Below are positions 1 to 5,511 of a stretch of 8,597 bases of DNA, in pieces. The stretch is from Deltaproteobacteria bacterium (GTDB lineage Bacteria > Desulfobacterota > Desulfobaccia > Desulfobaccales > 0-14-0-80-60-11), in assembly GCA_019308625.1 (NCBI GenBank), contig JAFDHU010000063.1, positions 1 to 8,597 of the forward strand, given 5' to 3'. Each line of letters opens with the position of its first letter. Positions within the stretch are counted from its first letter, which is position 1. Below the pieces are notes generated by a model. The model had not been told where the DNA came from and made no database searches. It saw nothing but the letters and a program-made list of their open reading frames with translations. The translations under genes were made by a program, and so were the position numbers.

Positions 1-58
1 GATCAGATATGTCCGGCTCTGCTTTGGTAAGCCCCGGGGCCATTGTCTGCGCGGGCAA
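1..58 (-). CDS. Possible 5' end of a leftward gene (partial, weak)
   Basis: A leftward frame is open from a stop near position 100 through to the window edge. It could start at TTG (58-56), which has a GGAAG ribosome-binding sequence five bases upstream, or at ATG (43-41), which does not. The visible residues from the ATG would be MAPGLTKAEPDISD. Only 14 to 19 residues can be read, so no family can be recognised. A plausible promoter lies upstream at 94-121. The frame could equally be chance, because the rightward frames here are also partly open. Low confidence. Confidence 0.25.
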   Translation of the reverse strand, partial: MPAQTMAPGLTKAEPDISD

Positions 59-93
59 AAATTCTTCCAGTGCTTGATAAATTTTGAAATGAA

Positions 94-121
94 ATTATTG
101 TTTAAATAGTGTCCGAGACAA
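94..121 (-). promoter_or_regulatory. Possible leftward sigma-70 promoter
   Basis: On the minus strand there is TTGTCT (121-116), a 16-base spacer and AATAAT (99-94), inside an AT-rich stretch that contrasts with the GC-rich surroundings. It would drive the possible leftward gene at the window start. The same AT-rich stretch could instead hold the promoter of the rightward gene at 197, for which TTGATA (74-79) and TTGAAA (84-89) are -35-like, but neither has a good -10 partner at normal spacing. Confidence 0.25.
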
Positions 122-196
122 TTTTTTCCCGCCTGCTGGCCGACAGCGGTGTCCGCCCGGACGTCCGACCCGGCTTGGGGCAGAAGGAGAGCAGCT

Positions 197-397
197 ATGG
201 ATGAATGGGGCTTTGACCCGCATACTTCCTATTACGAAGGGCCCGAAAACGTTTTGGTAGCCGTACTTCCCCATCCCTTGCACGGCCGGCTGGTGGAACG
301 GGTGCTGCTGTGGGTGCAGCCGTACATCGCCATCAAGGGGAGAACCTACAAATTCAGCTGGCTGGGAAATGGCGTAGCCTATTACCACCCGGTCTAG
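197..397 (+). CDS. Small protein of unknown function (66 aa)
   Basis: A 66-residue protein that I do not recognise. The ATG at 197 is chosen over an in-frame ATG at 149 because AAGGAGA (184-190) lies six bases upstream of it, while the earlier ATG has no such site. The protein begins MDEWGFDPHTSYYEG and has no signal peptide, no cysteines and no clear membrane span. A hydrophobic stretch (about residues 33-46, VERVLLWVQPYIAI) is too short and charged for a transmembrane helix. It is rich in aromatic residues (several Tyr and Trp), suggesting a compact beta-containing fold. It stands alone: an intrinsic terminator follows 28 bases after the stop, so it is a monocistronic unit. The long antisense frame over it (95-388) lacks such signals. 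Confidence 0.6.
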   Translation: MDEWGFDPHTSYYEGPENVLVAVLPHPLHGRLVERVLLWVQPYIAIKGRTYKFSWLGNGVAYYHPV

Positions 398-425
398 CCA
401 TCCGCCACACCGGCCCGCCAGTCCT

Positions 426-460
426 AAGACGCCGGTCCAAGCGAACCGGCGTTTTTCTTT
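426..460 (+). terminator. Rho-independent terminator of the 66-aa gene
   Basis: ACGCCGGT (429-436) and ACCGGCGT (445-452) form a perfect 8-bp stem around an 8-base loop. The T-run TTTTT-C-TTT (452-460) follows directly. The stem can be extended by a G-T pair and two A-T pairs at its base (426-428). It lies 28 bases after the TAG at 395-397 and is oriented for rightward transcription. Confidence 0.85.
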
Positions 461-688
461 CCCAAACTTATAAATGCTGAGTTAATCCAGCGGCCGAAAG
501 GCAAGGTCCAGGGCTTCCAAGGGCTGGAAGCGCAGGTAGTGCCCCCGGTTTGAGGTTGAAGGGATTCCGGGCCGGCCGGCCTGGCCCGGGAGCATACCAT
601 GAAAAGCCAGGATGGGCGAAGGAACTGCCCCCTGCCTGATCTACTTCCGGTTGGAAGCCCTCGGGGGAGAGAGGAACTAAGGGAGATT
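461..688. other. Intergenic region without a convincing gene
   Basis: This stretch lies between the terminator of the rightward 66-aa gene and the end of the leftward lipid-transport operon. It holds a GC-only hairpin (567-589) and two small hairpins: GCTTCCA/TGGAAGC around 513-531 and CTTCC/GGAAG at 644-657. The ten bases at 511-520 (gggcttccaa) recur inverted at 651-660. A leftward open frame from about 640 to a TAA at 482-484 ends in a peptide of ordinary composition (YLRFQPLEALDLAFRPLD). Its only ATG (595-593) has no ribosome binding site, so I do not call it a gene. No clear T-tailed terminator for the leftward operon is seen here. Confidence 0.5.
567..589. repeat. GC-only inverted repeat (hairpin)
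   Basis: CCGGGCC (567-573) is the exact reverse complement of GGCCCGG (583-589), separated by nine bases. The hairpin would be very stable but has no T-run on either side, so it is not a standard intrinsic terminator. It lies about 100 bases beyond the stop codon of the leftward operon's last gene and could act as an RNA 3'-end stabiliser or be a remnant of a repeat element. Function unknown. Confidence 0.5.
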
Positions 689-1342
689 TTATCTAAGACT
701 GGAACTTTTCCGGCTTATTTGCCCCATTCGCTGTTTGGCGGCTTGGTAGACCTCGGCGGTGATTTGCCGGGAGAGCCGCTGCATGGCCCGGCTCATGGCC
801 CGGGCCAGCCCCTCAGGGGTTCGGGACAGCATGGGCTCGGTGGCCCGGTAGGTCTTCTGGAAAATAATCTGCCGGGGGATTTCGGCCTCTTCCAGGTCCA
901 GCAGGGTGACGGTGAGGGTCAGGGCCGCCTTCCAGCCGTCGGGCTCATCCAGTTCCTGAATTTCCTCCACGCCCCCTTCCAGGCAGAAGCGGCTGGGCCC
1001 CTGGTGTTTTTCGGTGAACACCGCCAGGAAAAGCCCGCTGTGCCGCAGGTCCCGGGCCAGATAGTCAGTGACCAGGGCACCCGGATTCACCCGCCAGCGA
1101 TTGAGCCGATAGACCTCCTGCTTCAGGGGTTCCGGGCGGTAAACCATAGCCGTGGTGTTGTAGGGTTCGGCCACCGCGAAGCGGCTCACCGTGAGGGCCG
1201 CGTCGAGCTGGCCGGAGGCCTGGGGGAGGGGCGGGTAGTACTCCAATACATACTGGTGGATCAGGGGCGGCGTGCTGCCACAGCCGGCGAGGGTGAAGGG
1301 GAGGAGCAATAGGGCGACCCAACCTGCAAGCACCTTTAACAT
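689..1342 (-). CDS. PqiC-type ABC transport auxiliary lipoprotein
   Basis: A 217-residue predicted lipoprotein. A hydrophobic signal peptide (residues 4-19) ends in the lipobox LAGC, with Cys21 as the lipidated residue and Gly at +2, which is compatible with outer-membrane sorting. The mature part matches the pattern of the ABC-type transport auxiliary lipoprotein family (PF03886, which includes E. coli PqiC). It has an early beta strand (HQYVLEYY), then VSRFAVAEPYN, a YR...VYRLNRWRVNPG segment, and a DYLARDLRHSGLF helix. Members of this family accompany MCE proteins and are thought to help bridge the MCE/ABC complex to the outer membrane. It is the last gene of the five-gene operon, 12 bases after mlaD, with AGGTG five bases before its ATG. 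The family assignment is by pattern recognition of the sequence; the role is inferred from family and context. Confidence 0.8.
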   Translation of the reverse strand: MLKVLAGWVALLLLPFTLAGCGSTPPLIHQYVLEYYPPLPQASGQLDAALTVSRFAVAEPYNTTAMVYRPEPLKQEVYRLNRWRVNPGALVTDYLARDLRHSGLFLAVFTEKHQGPSRFCLEGGVEEIQELDEPDGWKAALTLTVTLLDLEEAEIPRQIIFQKTYRATEPMLSRTPEGLARAMSRAMQRLSRQITAEVYQAAKQRMGQISRKSSSLR

Positions 1343-1354
1343 GGCAGCACCTGT

Positions 1355-2254
1355 TTACCTTTCATTCCAGCGGGGCTGGGGCGGCTTCCCGAAAAGCAAA
1401 TCGGAGGGCCGGCGCCTCAGGCGTTCGGCCAGTTGTTCCACGTTTTCCGTGGCTGCTTTGAGCTTGGCGGTGGTTTCCTCCACTTCGGCCAGCAGGGAGC
1501 GGGTGCGCCCGCTGATTTCCGGCAGTTTCAGGGCCTTGAGTTCGCGGTTCAGGTTGGCGAAGAGATCCCGGGCCTCCGTCAGGGCTGCGCCGGCGTCGGC
1601 GAGGGCCTGGCTCACCTGGCCTTCGGTCACCTGCCGGTCAAGCTGGGCCGTGAGATTCTTCAAACTGGCAGAGGCGTCCTTCATATTAGCCATAATCTGT
1701 TTGAGCTCCCGGCTGCCCGCGAATTTCCCGATGGCCTTCAGGGTGGCCTGGATCTGCTCCGAGATGCCCTTGAGGTCCAGTTCCTTGATTTTGTTGACGA
1801 TTTCCTGGGCGCTGCTTAACAGCCGCTTGATTTCCGAGGGCTTGGAGGGGATGACCGGGTATTCTGAAGCGAAGTCAATGAGGGGGGCCTGCTCCAGGTC
1901 TTCCGGCCGGCGGATGTCCAGGTTGACGAACACCAGGCCAGTGATGCCGGTATACTGCAGCTGGGCCACCAACTGCTTCACCGTCTCATCCCTCAGGCGG
2001 ATATTCATCACCACCGCGATGAGCCGGTTGTCTGGGGCGATGCGGATATTCTCCACCCGGCCGATGGTCACCCCCCGGTATTTCACTTCCGAGTCCTTCT
2101 GGAGGCCTTGAACCGATTCATCAAAATAGGTGACGTAGAGTTTGCCTTTTTCAAAGTATTTGGTGGCGCCGATCCAGATGATGGCCACCGCGGCGATTAG
2201 AAATCCCACGATGACGAACAGCCCCACCACGAATTTGGAGGTCTTCCTGGCCAT
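1355..2254 (-). CDS. mlaD: MlaD-like MCE-domain lipid transport protein
   Basis: A 299-residue membrane-anchored periplasmic protein. One N-terminal transmembrane helix (residues 9-30) is followed by a single MCE domain (about 38-116). That domain has the typical FDESVQGLQKDSEVKYRGVTIGRV core and the YTGITGLVFVNLDI strand that lines the central pore in MCE hexamers. Residues 140-280 are a long, largely helical coiled-coil region, and the tail RRPSDLLFGKPP is a common ending in this group. Short, single-MCE proteins with a C-terminal helical tail resemble MlaD and the longer PqiB/YebT-independent forms. It would form the ring that receives phospholipid from the MlaE/MlaF transporter. It starts one base after mlaF ends, with AAGGA upstream, so the two are translationally coupled. 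No mlaC shuttle gene is nearby. Confidence 0.9.
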   Translation of the reverse strand: MARKTSKFVVGLFVIVGFLIAAVAIIWIGATKYFEKGKLYVTYFDESVQGLQKDSEVKYRGVTIGRVENIRIAPDNRLIAVVMNIRLRDETVKQLVAQLQYTGITGLVFVNLDIRRPEDLEQAPLIDFASEYPVIPSKPSEIKRLLSSAQEIVNKIKELDLKGISEQIQATLKAIGKFAGSRELKQIMANMKDASASLKNLTAQLDRQVTEGQVSQALADAGAALTEARDLFANLNRELKALKLPEISGRTRSLLAEVEETTAKLKAATENVEQLAERLRRRPSDLLFGKPPQPRWNER

Positions 2255-2255
2255 A

Positions 2256-3038
2256 CTAGGCGTCCTTGGTCAAGCGACTTAGGGGCTGGCGCCGGAAGAA
2301 GGCCAGCACCCGGGGGTCGGCGGCATGTTCCTTAAGCTCCCTGGGGTCGCCCACGGCGATAATCCCTCTGGCCGACTTATCCAGCATTATCACCCGATGG
2401 GCGATGGTGAGTATGGATTGCAGCTCGTGGGTCACCACCACCATGGTGGTGCCCATGCCGGCATTGATATCTAAAATCAACTGGTCCAGCTCCGCCGCGG
2501 TGATGGGGTCCAGACCGGCGGAGGGCTCGTCAAAGAAGACCACCGTGGGCTCCAGGGCCAGGGCCCGGGCCAGCCCCACCCGCTTGATCATGCCGCCGGA
2601 GAGCTCCTCGGGCAGGAAGTTTTCAAATCCGGCCAGGTTCACCAGGCCCAGCTTCATTTTGACCATAAGGTCAATGTCCTCCTGTGAGAGGTCGGTGAAC
2701 TCCCGCAGGGGCAGAGCGATGTTTTCGGCCACCGTCAGGGAGCCAAACAAGGCACCTCCTTGAAAGGCCACGCCGATGGCTTGGCGCAGGCGCCGCAGCT
2801 CGGCTTCATTTCTGGTGTTTACATCCACCCCATGCACCAACACCCGGCCCCGGTAGGGCTTATACAGTCCGATCATGTGCTTCATCAGGGTGGATTTGCC
2901 GCAGCCGCTGCCTCCCAGGATGACCAGGATTTCCCCGGCATAGACCTCAAAACTCACGTGCTCAAAAACGGTGTAGTCGCCGAAGCGGGCGGTCAGGTCC
3001 TCCACCACGATCACCGGGGTCCGTTCAGCCACCGCCAT
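2256..3038 (-). CDS. mlaF: MlaF-like ABC transporter ATPase
   Basis: A 260-residue ABC ATPase with every catalytic motif intact: Walker A GGSGCGKST (42-50), Q-loop glutamine 93 (AFQGGALF), signature LSGGM (146-150), Walker B VVFFDEP (166-172) with Asp170 and Glu171, D-loop SAGLD (173-177), and switch His204. The AFQGGALFGSLTVAENIALPL stretch and the LSGGMIKRVGLARA signature are typical of the MlaF/Ttg2A subfamily that pairs with MlaE permeases. It would power phospholipid transport from the cytoplasmic face. It starts three bases after mlaE stops. The annotated ATG (3038) has the GGTGAGG ribosome-binding sequence almost touching it, and the GTG two codons in (3032) is better spaced, so the true start may be there. 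Confidence 0.93.
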   Translation of the reverse strand: MAVAERTPVIVVEDLTARFGDYTVFEHVSFEVYAGEILVILGGSGCGKSTLMKHMIGLYKPYRGRVLVHGVDVNTRNEAELRRLRQAIGVAFQGGALFGSLTVAENIALPLREFTDLSQEDIDLMVKMKLGLVNLAGFENFLPEELSGGMIKRVGLARALALEPTVVFFDEPSAGLDPITAAELDQLILDINAGMGTTMVVVTHELQSILTIAHRVIMLDKSARGIIAVGDPRELKEHAADPRVLAFFRRQPLSRLTKDA

Positions 3039-3041
3039 ACC

Positions 3042-4205
3042 TCACCGGATGTAATGGAGCGCCACGGCAAACAGGGAGTCCACCACGATGATGAGGAAGA
3101 TGCCGGCCACCACGGCCGCAGTGGTCTGGGCCCCCACTGCTTCGGCCCCGCCCCGCACCCGGAAGCCCCGCTGGCAGCCCAATCCGGCGATGATGACGGC
3201 AAAGACCGCGGATTTGACCAGGCTGGAGATAATATCAAAGAGGGCGATGGCCTTGCGGGTTTCCAGGATATAGGAATACATGGTGATATCCAGGAGGGAG
3301 ACGCCGATCAGGAGACCGCCCAGAATGCCGAAGAAGGTGGCGTAAACCGCCAGCAGAGGCACCACCAGCATGGAGGCCAATACTTTGGGCACCGCCAGGA
3401 ACTTGATGGGGTCAAAGCCCATGACCGTGATGGCATCCACCTCTTCGTTGACCATCATGGTGCCGATCTCCGCGGCGAAGGCCGAGCCGGAGCGGCCGGC
3501 CACCAGGATGGCGGTGAGCAGGGGTCCTAGCTCCTGCACCATGGCGATGCCCACCAGAGAGGAGACATACAGGGTGGCCCCGAACTGCTCGAGCTGGAGG
3601 GAGGACATGAAGGCCATGACCATGCCCAAAAGAAAGCTCAACAGCCCCAGGATGGGCAGGGCCCCCACCCCGGCCCGGCGCATGTAGAAGCCTACCTCCC
3701 CCCACCGCACCTGGCGGGGGTGCAAGACCGAATACATCAGGGCCAGGCACAAGTCGCCCACAAAGACGGTCACCTCCACCAAATCATCCACGAATTTCAG
3801 AGTGGCGGCGCCCACTTTCTCCACCACCCCGGCCTTTTCCTCTACCTTGAGGGGCGGGGCGGTGAGAGCTTGGCGGTCAATGATGCCCAGGATTTTCTGG
3901 ACCTCCTCGCTGGCGTGGGCTAGGGTGAAGGTGATGCCCCGGGCTCGGGCCTCCTCCTCCAGTTCCACCAGCAGCAGGGCCCCGGCGCTGTCCAGGTAGG
4001 TGACCCCCGCCAGGTCCACGGTTAGCGCGGCCGGCTGGTAATGGTTAAGCAGGGAGGTCAGGCGGCTTTTCAAAGGGGGGAGAGTGGCCAGCGCGATGTG
4101 GCCGGAGACCGCAAAGGTCACGGCCTGCCCCGGTTCCCCCGTGGCCTGCACGGAGAACCCGCCGGATGAATCCGTCCGGGACCTGGCCGCTGACTGGCTG
4201 CTCAC
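3042..4205 (-). CDS. mlaE: MlaE-type permease with fused N-terminal STAS domain
   Basis: A 387-residue fusion. Residues about 25-115 form a STAS domain, with LTVDLAGVTYLDSAGALLL carrying the conserved Asp72-Ser73 pair. It corresponds to the separate MlaB subunit of E. coli. Residues about 130-387 are the MlaE permease, with several membrane spans. They include the hallmark ELGPLLTAILVAGRSGSAFA (226-245), the EVDAITVMGFDP motif (255-266) and the C-terminal GLGCQRGFRVRGGAEAVG segment (341-358). Such STAS-MlaE fusions are known outside the E. coli group. The start is GTG (4205-4203), preceded by GGAGAGGAG; the ATG that overlaps the upstream stop is in another frame and ends within twelve codons. 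The fused domain should contact MlaF and regulate the ATPase, as MlaB does. Confidence 0.92.
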   Translation of the reverse strand: MSSQSAARSRTDSSGGFSVQATGEPGQAVTFAVSGHIALATLPPLKSRLTSLLNHYQPAALTVDLAGVTYLDSAGALLLVELEEEARARGITFTLAHASEEVQKILGIIDRQALTAPPLKVEEKAGVVEKVGAATLKFVDDLVEVTVFVGDLCLALMYSVLHPRQVRWGEVGFYMRRAGVGALPILGLLSFLLGMVMAFMSSLQLEQFGATLYVSSLVGIAMVQELGPLLTAILVAGRSGSAFAAEIGTMMVNEEVDAITVMGFDPIKFLAVPKVLASMLVVPLLAVYATFFGILGGLLIGVSLLDITMYSYILETRKAIALFDIISSLVKSAVFAVIIAGLGCQRGFRVRGGAEAVGAQTTAAVVAGIFLIIVVDSLFAVALHYIR

Positions 4206-4236
4206 GGACTCCTCTCCGAAAACCTGGCAAATTTCA

Positions 4237-4797
4237 TCAATTGAAATCCAGTTGCCGGAACTCTGCAGGGGAGACCTGCCATTTGGCCTGCACTTCGGCA
4301 GCGTTGAGAAGAATGCCCACCATGCCCACCAGTTTGCCCCGGGAAAGCAAGGGGGCCAGAATGATGTAAGCCTGGCTGTGGTCAGCGAAATAAAGCACCT
4401 GGCTGACCACCCGCTTTTTCCGGATGACCTCCTTTACTGCCCGATAGTTTGAAAAACGCAGCCCCGAGAGTTCTTGGTCAGGGTAGCGGGCCAACACAGT
4501 GCCCAGGGGGTCCAGGACACCCACCCGGAACCAGGGAGGGCGGCCGGCCTCCTCGGCCTGGGCGAAGCTTTGGGCCAAGGCCCGGTCTATGGCCGCTTTA
4601 TCCTGGGTTGCCACCGGCTCGCTCAAGGCCGGGACGAGCCGCTGCAGCTCTTTCTGGATTTGGGTGCGGAAGGTCCGGACGGCTTGGGAATGGGGCGGGC
4701 CCTTGCCACAGCCCATAAGCGGCAGCGCCAGTCCGATCAGGCACGCCGCCCCCAGGACCAGGGGAAGCGAAAATCGGGTAAAAAATCGGTAGGTCAT
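4237..4797 (-). CDS. Lipoprotein with Cache-like sensor domain
   Basis: A 186-residue predicted lipoprotein, first gene of the lipid-transport operon. A signal peptide (about 8-29) ends in LMGC with Cys30 and Gly at +2. Residues 35-85 look helical. Residues about 88-165 have the pattern of a single Cache (PAS-like periplasmic) domain: a strand with VLDPLGTVLARYPD, then GLRFSNYRAVKEVI, VSQVLYFADHSQAYIILAPL, and LVGMVGILLNAAEV. Cache domains usually bind small ligands outside the cell as sensor parts of receptors. Here there is no membrane-spanning signalling part, so it may be a free periplasmic ligand- or lipid-binding accessory. It has GGGAG five bases upstream of its ATG, and the gap to mlaE is 31 bases. 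The operon position is seen directly; the role in lipid transport is inference. Confidence 0.7.
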   Translation of the reverse strand: MTYRFFTRFSLPLVLGAACLIGLALPLMGCGKGPPHSQAVRTFRTQIQKELQRLVPALSEPVATQDKAAIDRALAQSFAQAEEAGRPPWFRVGVLDPLGTVLARYPDQELSGLRFSNYRAVKEVIRKKRVVSQVLYFADHSQAYIILAPLLSRGKLVGMVGILLNAAEVQAKWQVSPAEFRQLDFN

Positions 4798-4846
4798 AAT
4801 TTCTCCCGGCTTTTCCCGGCCAGAGAAACCAGGAAGTACAAAGCAA

Positions 4847-4875
4847 ATTCTATCCTAACGCCGAGGAGCTGTCAA
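4847..4875 (-). promoter_or_regulatory. Sigma-70 promoter of the lipid-transport operon
   Basis: Reading leftward, a perfect TTGACA (4875-4870) is followed by a 17-base spacer and TAGAAT (4852-4847), five of six matches to the -10 consensus. Transcription would start near 4840, giving a leader of about 45 bases before the ATG at 4797. The leader contains a repeated CCGGGA; its second copy includes the ribosome binding site, and CCGG/CCGG pairing could partly mask it. Confidence 0.7.
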
Positions 4876-4972
4876 AAAGTCTCCGGGCAAGCTGGAGGTT
4901 TGCCCCTGCCCTTGGTCGAGTCAGCAAGTCTCCTCCCGAGCGGCATTTCATGGAGAAAAAGATCCAGAACCC

Positions 4973-5005
4973 TTGACAAGCCGAGGCAGAAAGACCAAGT
5001 TAATT
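4973..5005 (+). promoter_or_regulatory. Possible promoter of the perR cluster
   Basis: A perfect TTGACA lies at 4973-4978. No strong -10 sits at 17 bases; the nearest AT-rich candidates are AAGTTA (4997-5002, spacer 18) and TTAATT (5000-5005, spacer 21). The sequence from 5000 to 5031 is strongly AT-rich, unlike its surroundings. The -35 is good and the -10 is uncertain. Confidence 0.4.
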
Positions 5006-5021
5006 AATAATAGGAATTATT
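5006..5021. promoter_or_regulatory. Candidate PerR/Fur-type operator (AT-rich dyad)
   Basis: AATAAT (5006-5011) and ATTATT (5016-5021) are an exact inverted repeat around AGGA. The site lies 13 bases before the perR start codon and just downstream of the likely promoter, a place from which a repressor would block its own transcription. AT-rich dyads with AATAAT/ATTATT halves resemble Fur-superfamily boxes, but the four-base centre differs from the classic PerR (7-1-7) arrangement. Autoregulation is inference. Confidence 0.4.
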
Positions 5022-5033
5022 TTCATTTTAACC

Positions 5034-5495
5034 ATGACTTCCTCCAAAGGTCTCAAGCTCACCAGGCAGCGGCAAATCATTCTGGAGGAACTCCGGAAAG
5101 TCCGGACCCATCCCACTGCCATTGAGGTTTATACCATGGTGCGGCGGCGGCTGCCCCGCATCAGTCTGGCCACTGTTTATCGTAATCTGGAGGAGCTGGC
5201 CGCGGCCGGGTTGATCCAGAAGCTGACCCTGGCCGGTTCCCGGAAGCGCTTTGACGGCACGGTGGAGGAACACTGCCACATCCGCTGCCTGAAGTGCGAT
5301 CGGGTGGACGACGTGGCCCAGGTCCTGGTGCCTCCTATTGTGGAGGATGTGGAGACCCTCCACGGCTACCAACTGCTGGGCCACCACCTGGAACTTTTCG
5401 GGATTTGCCCCCGCTGCCAGGAAAAAGCACGAGAACGCCGGGAGGGACCCAGCCACAGCCAGGCAGGCCGGGAAGCCAAACAAAAGGAAAGGTGA
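5034..5495 (+). CDS. perR: PerR-type Fur-family metalloregulator
   Basis: A 153-residue Fur-family repressor. The N-terminal winged helix (about 8-75) contains LTRQRQIILEEL, HPTAIEVY and ISLATVYRNLEEL. The structural zinc site is complete: CLKC (Cys85, Cys88) and CPRC (Cys125, Cys128). Aligned by eye with Bacillus PerR, all five regulatory metal ligands are present: His26, Asp74, His80, His82 and Asp93. Asp at position 74, where Fur proteins carry Glu, favours a peroxide-sensing PerR over Fur. An extra cysteine (Cys81) lies between the two sensing histidines (HCH). The C-terminal tail after 130 is charged and probably disordered. The ATG at 5034 lacks a clear ribosome binding site, so translation may be weak. 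It is followed after 16 bases by the DUF3786 gene. Likely role: repression of oxidative-stress genes, and possibly of its own cluster. Confidence 0.85.
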   Translation: MTSSKGLKLTRQRQIILEELRKVRTHPTAIEVYTMVRRRLPRISLATVYRNLEELAAAGLIQKLTLAGSRKRFDGTVEEHCHIRCLKCDRVDDVAQVLVPPIVEDVETLHGYQLLGHHLELFGICPRCQEKARERREGPSHSQAGREAKQKER

Positions 5496-5511
5496 TAAAA
5501 AGGTTCGGAAT

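Noticed and set aside
599..1312. A 237-aa rightward open frame
   Set aside because: It is antisense to the PqiC-type lipoprotein, which has a signal peptide, a lipobox and operon context. The rightward frame has low-complexity Gly/Pro/His-rich composition typical of a GC-rich shadow.
1272..2111. A 279-aa rightward open frame
   Set aside because: It is antisense to mlaD, with Ser/Arg-rich composition and no recognisable domain.
2760..3530. A 256-aa rightward open frame
   Set aside because: It is antisense to mlaF and mlaE; its His/Gly/Asp-rich composition is that of a shadow frame.
5338..5511. N-terminal extension of the DUF3786 protein to position 5338
   Set aside because: It would overlap perR for 158 bases. 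The ATG at 5512 has a ribosome binding site and starts right before the Fe-S domain, as expected.
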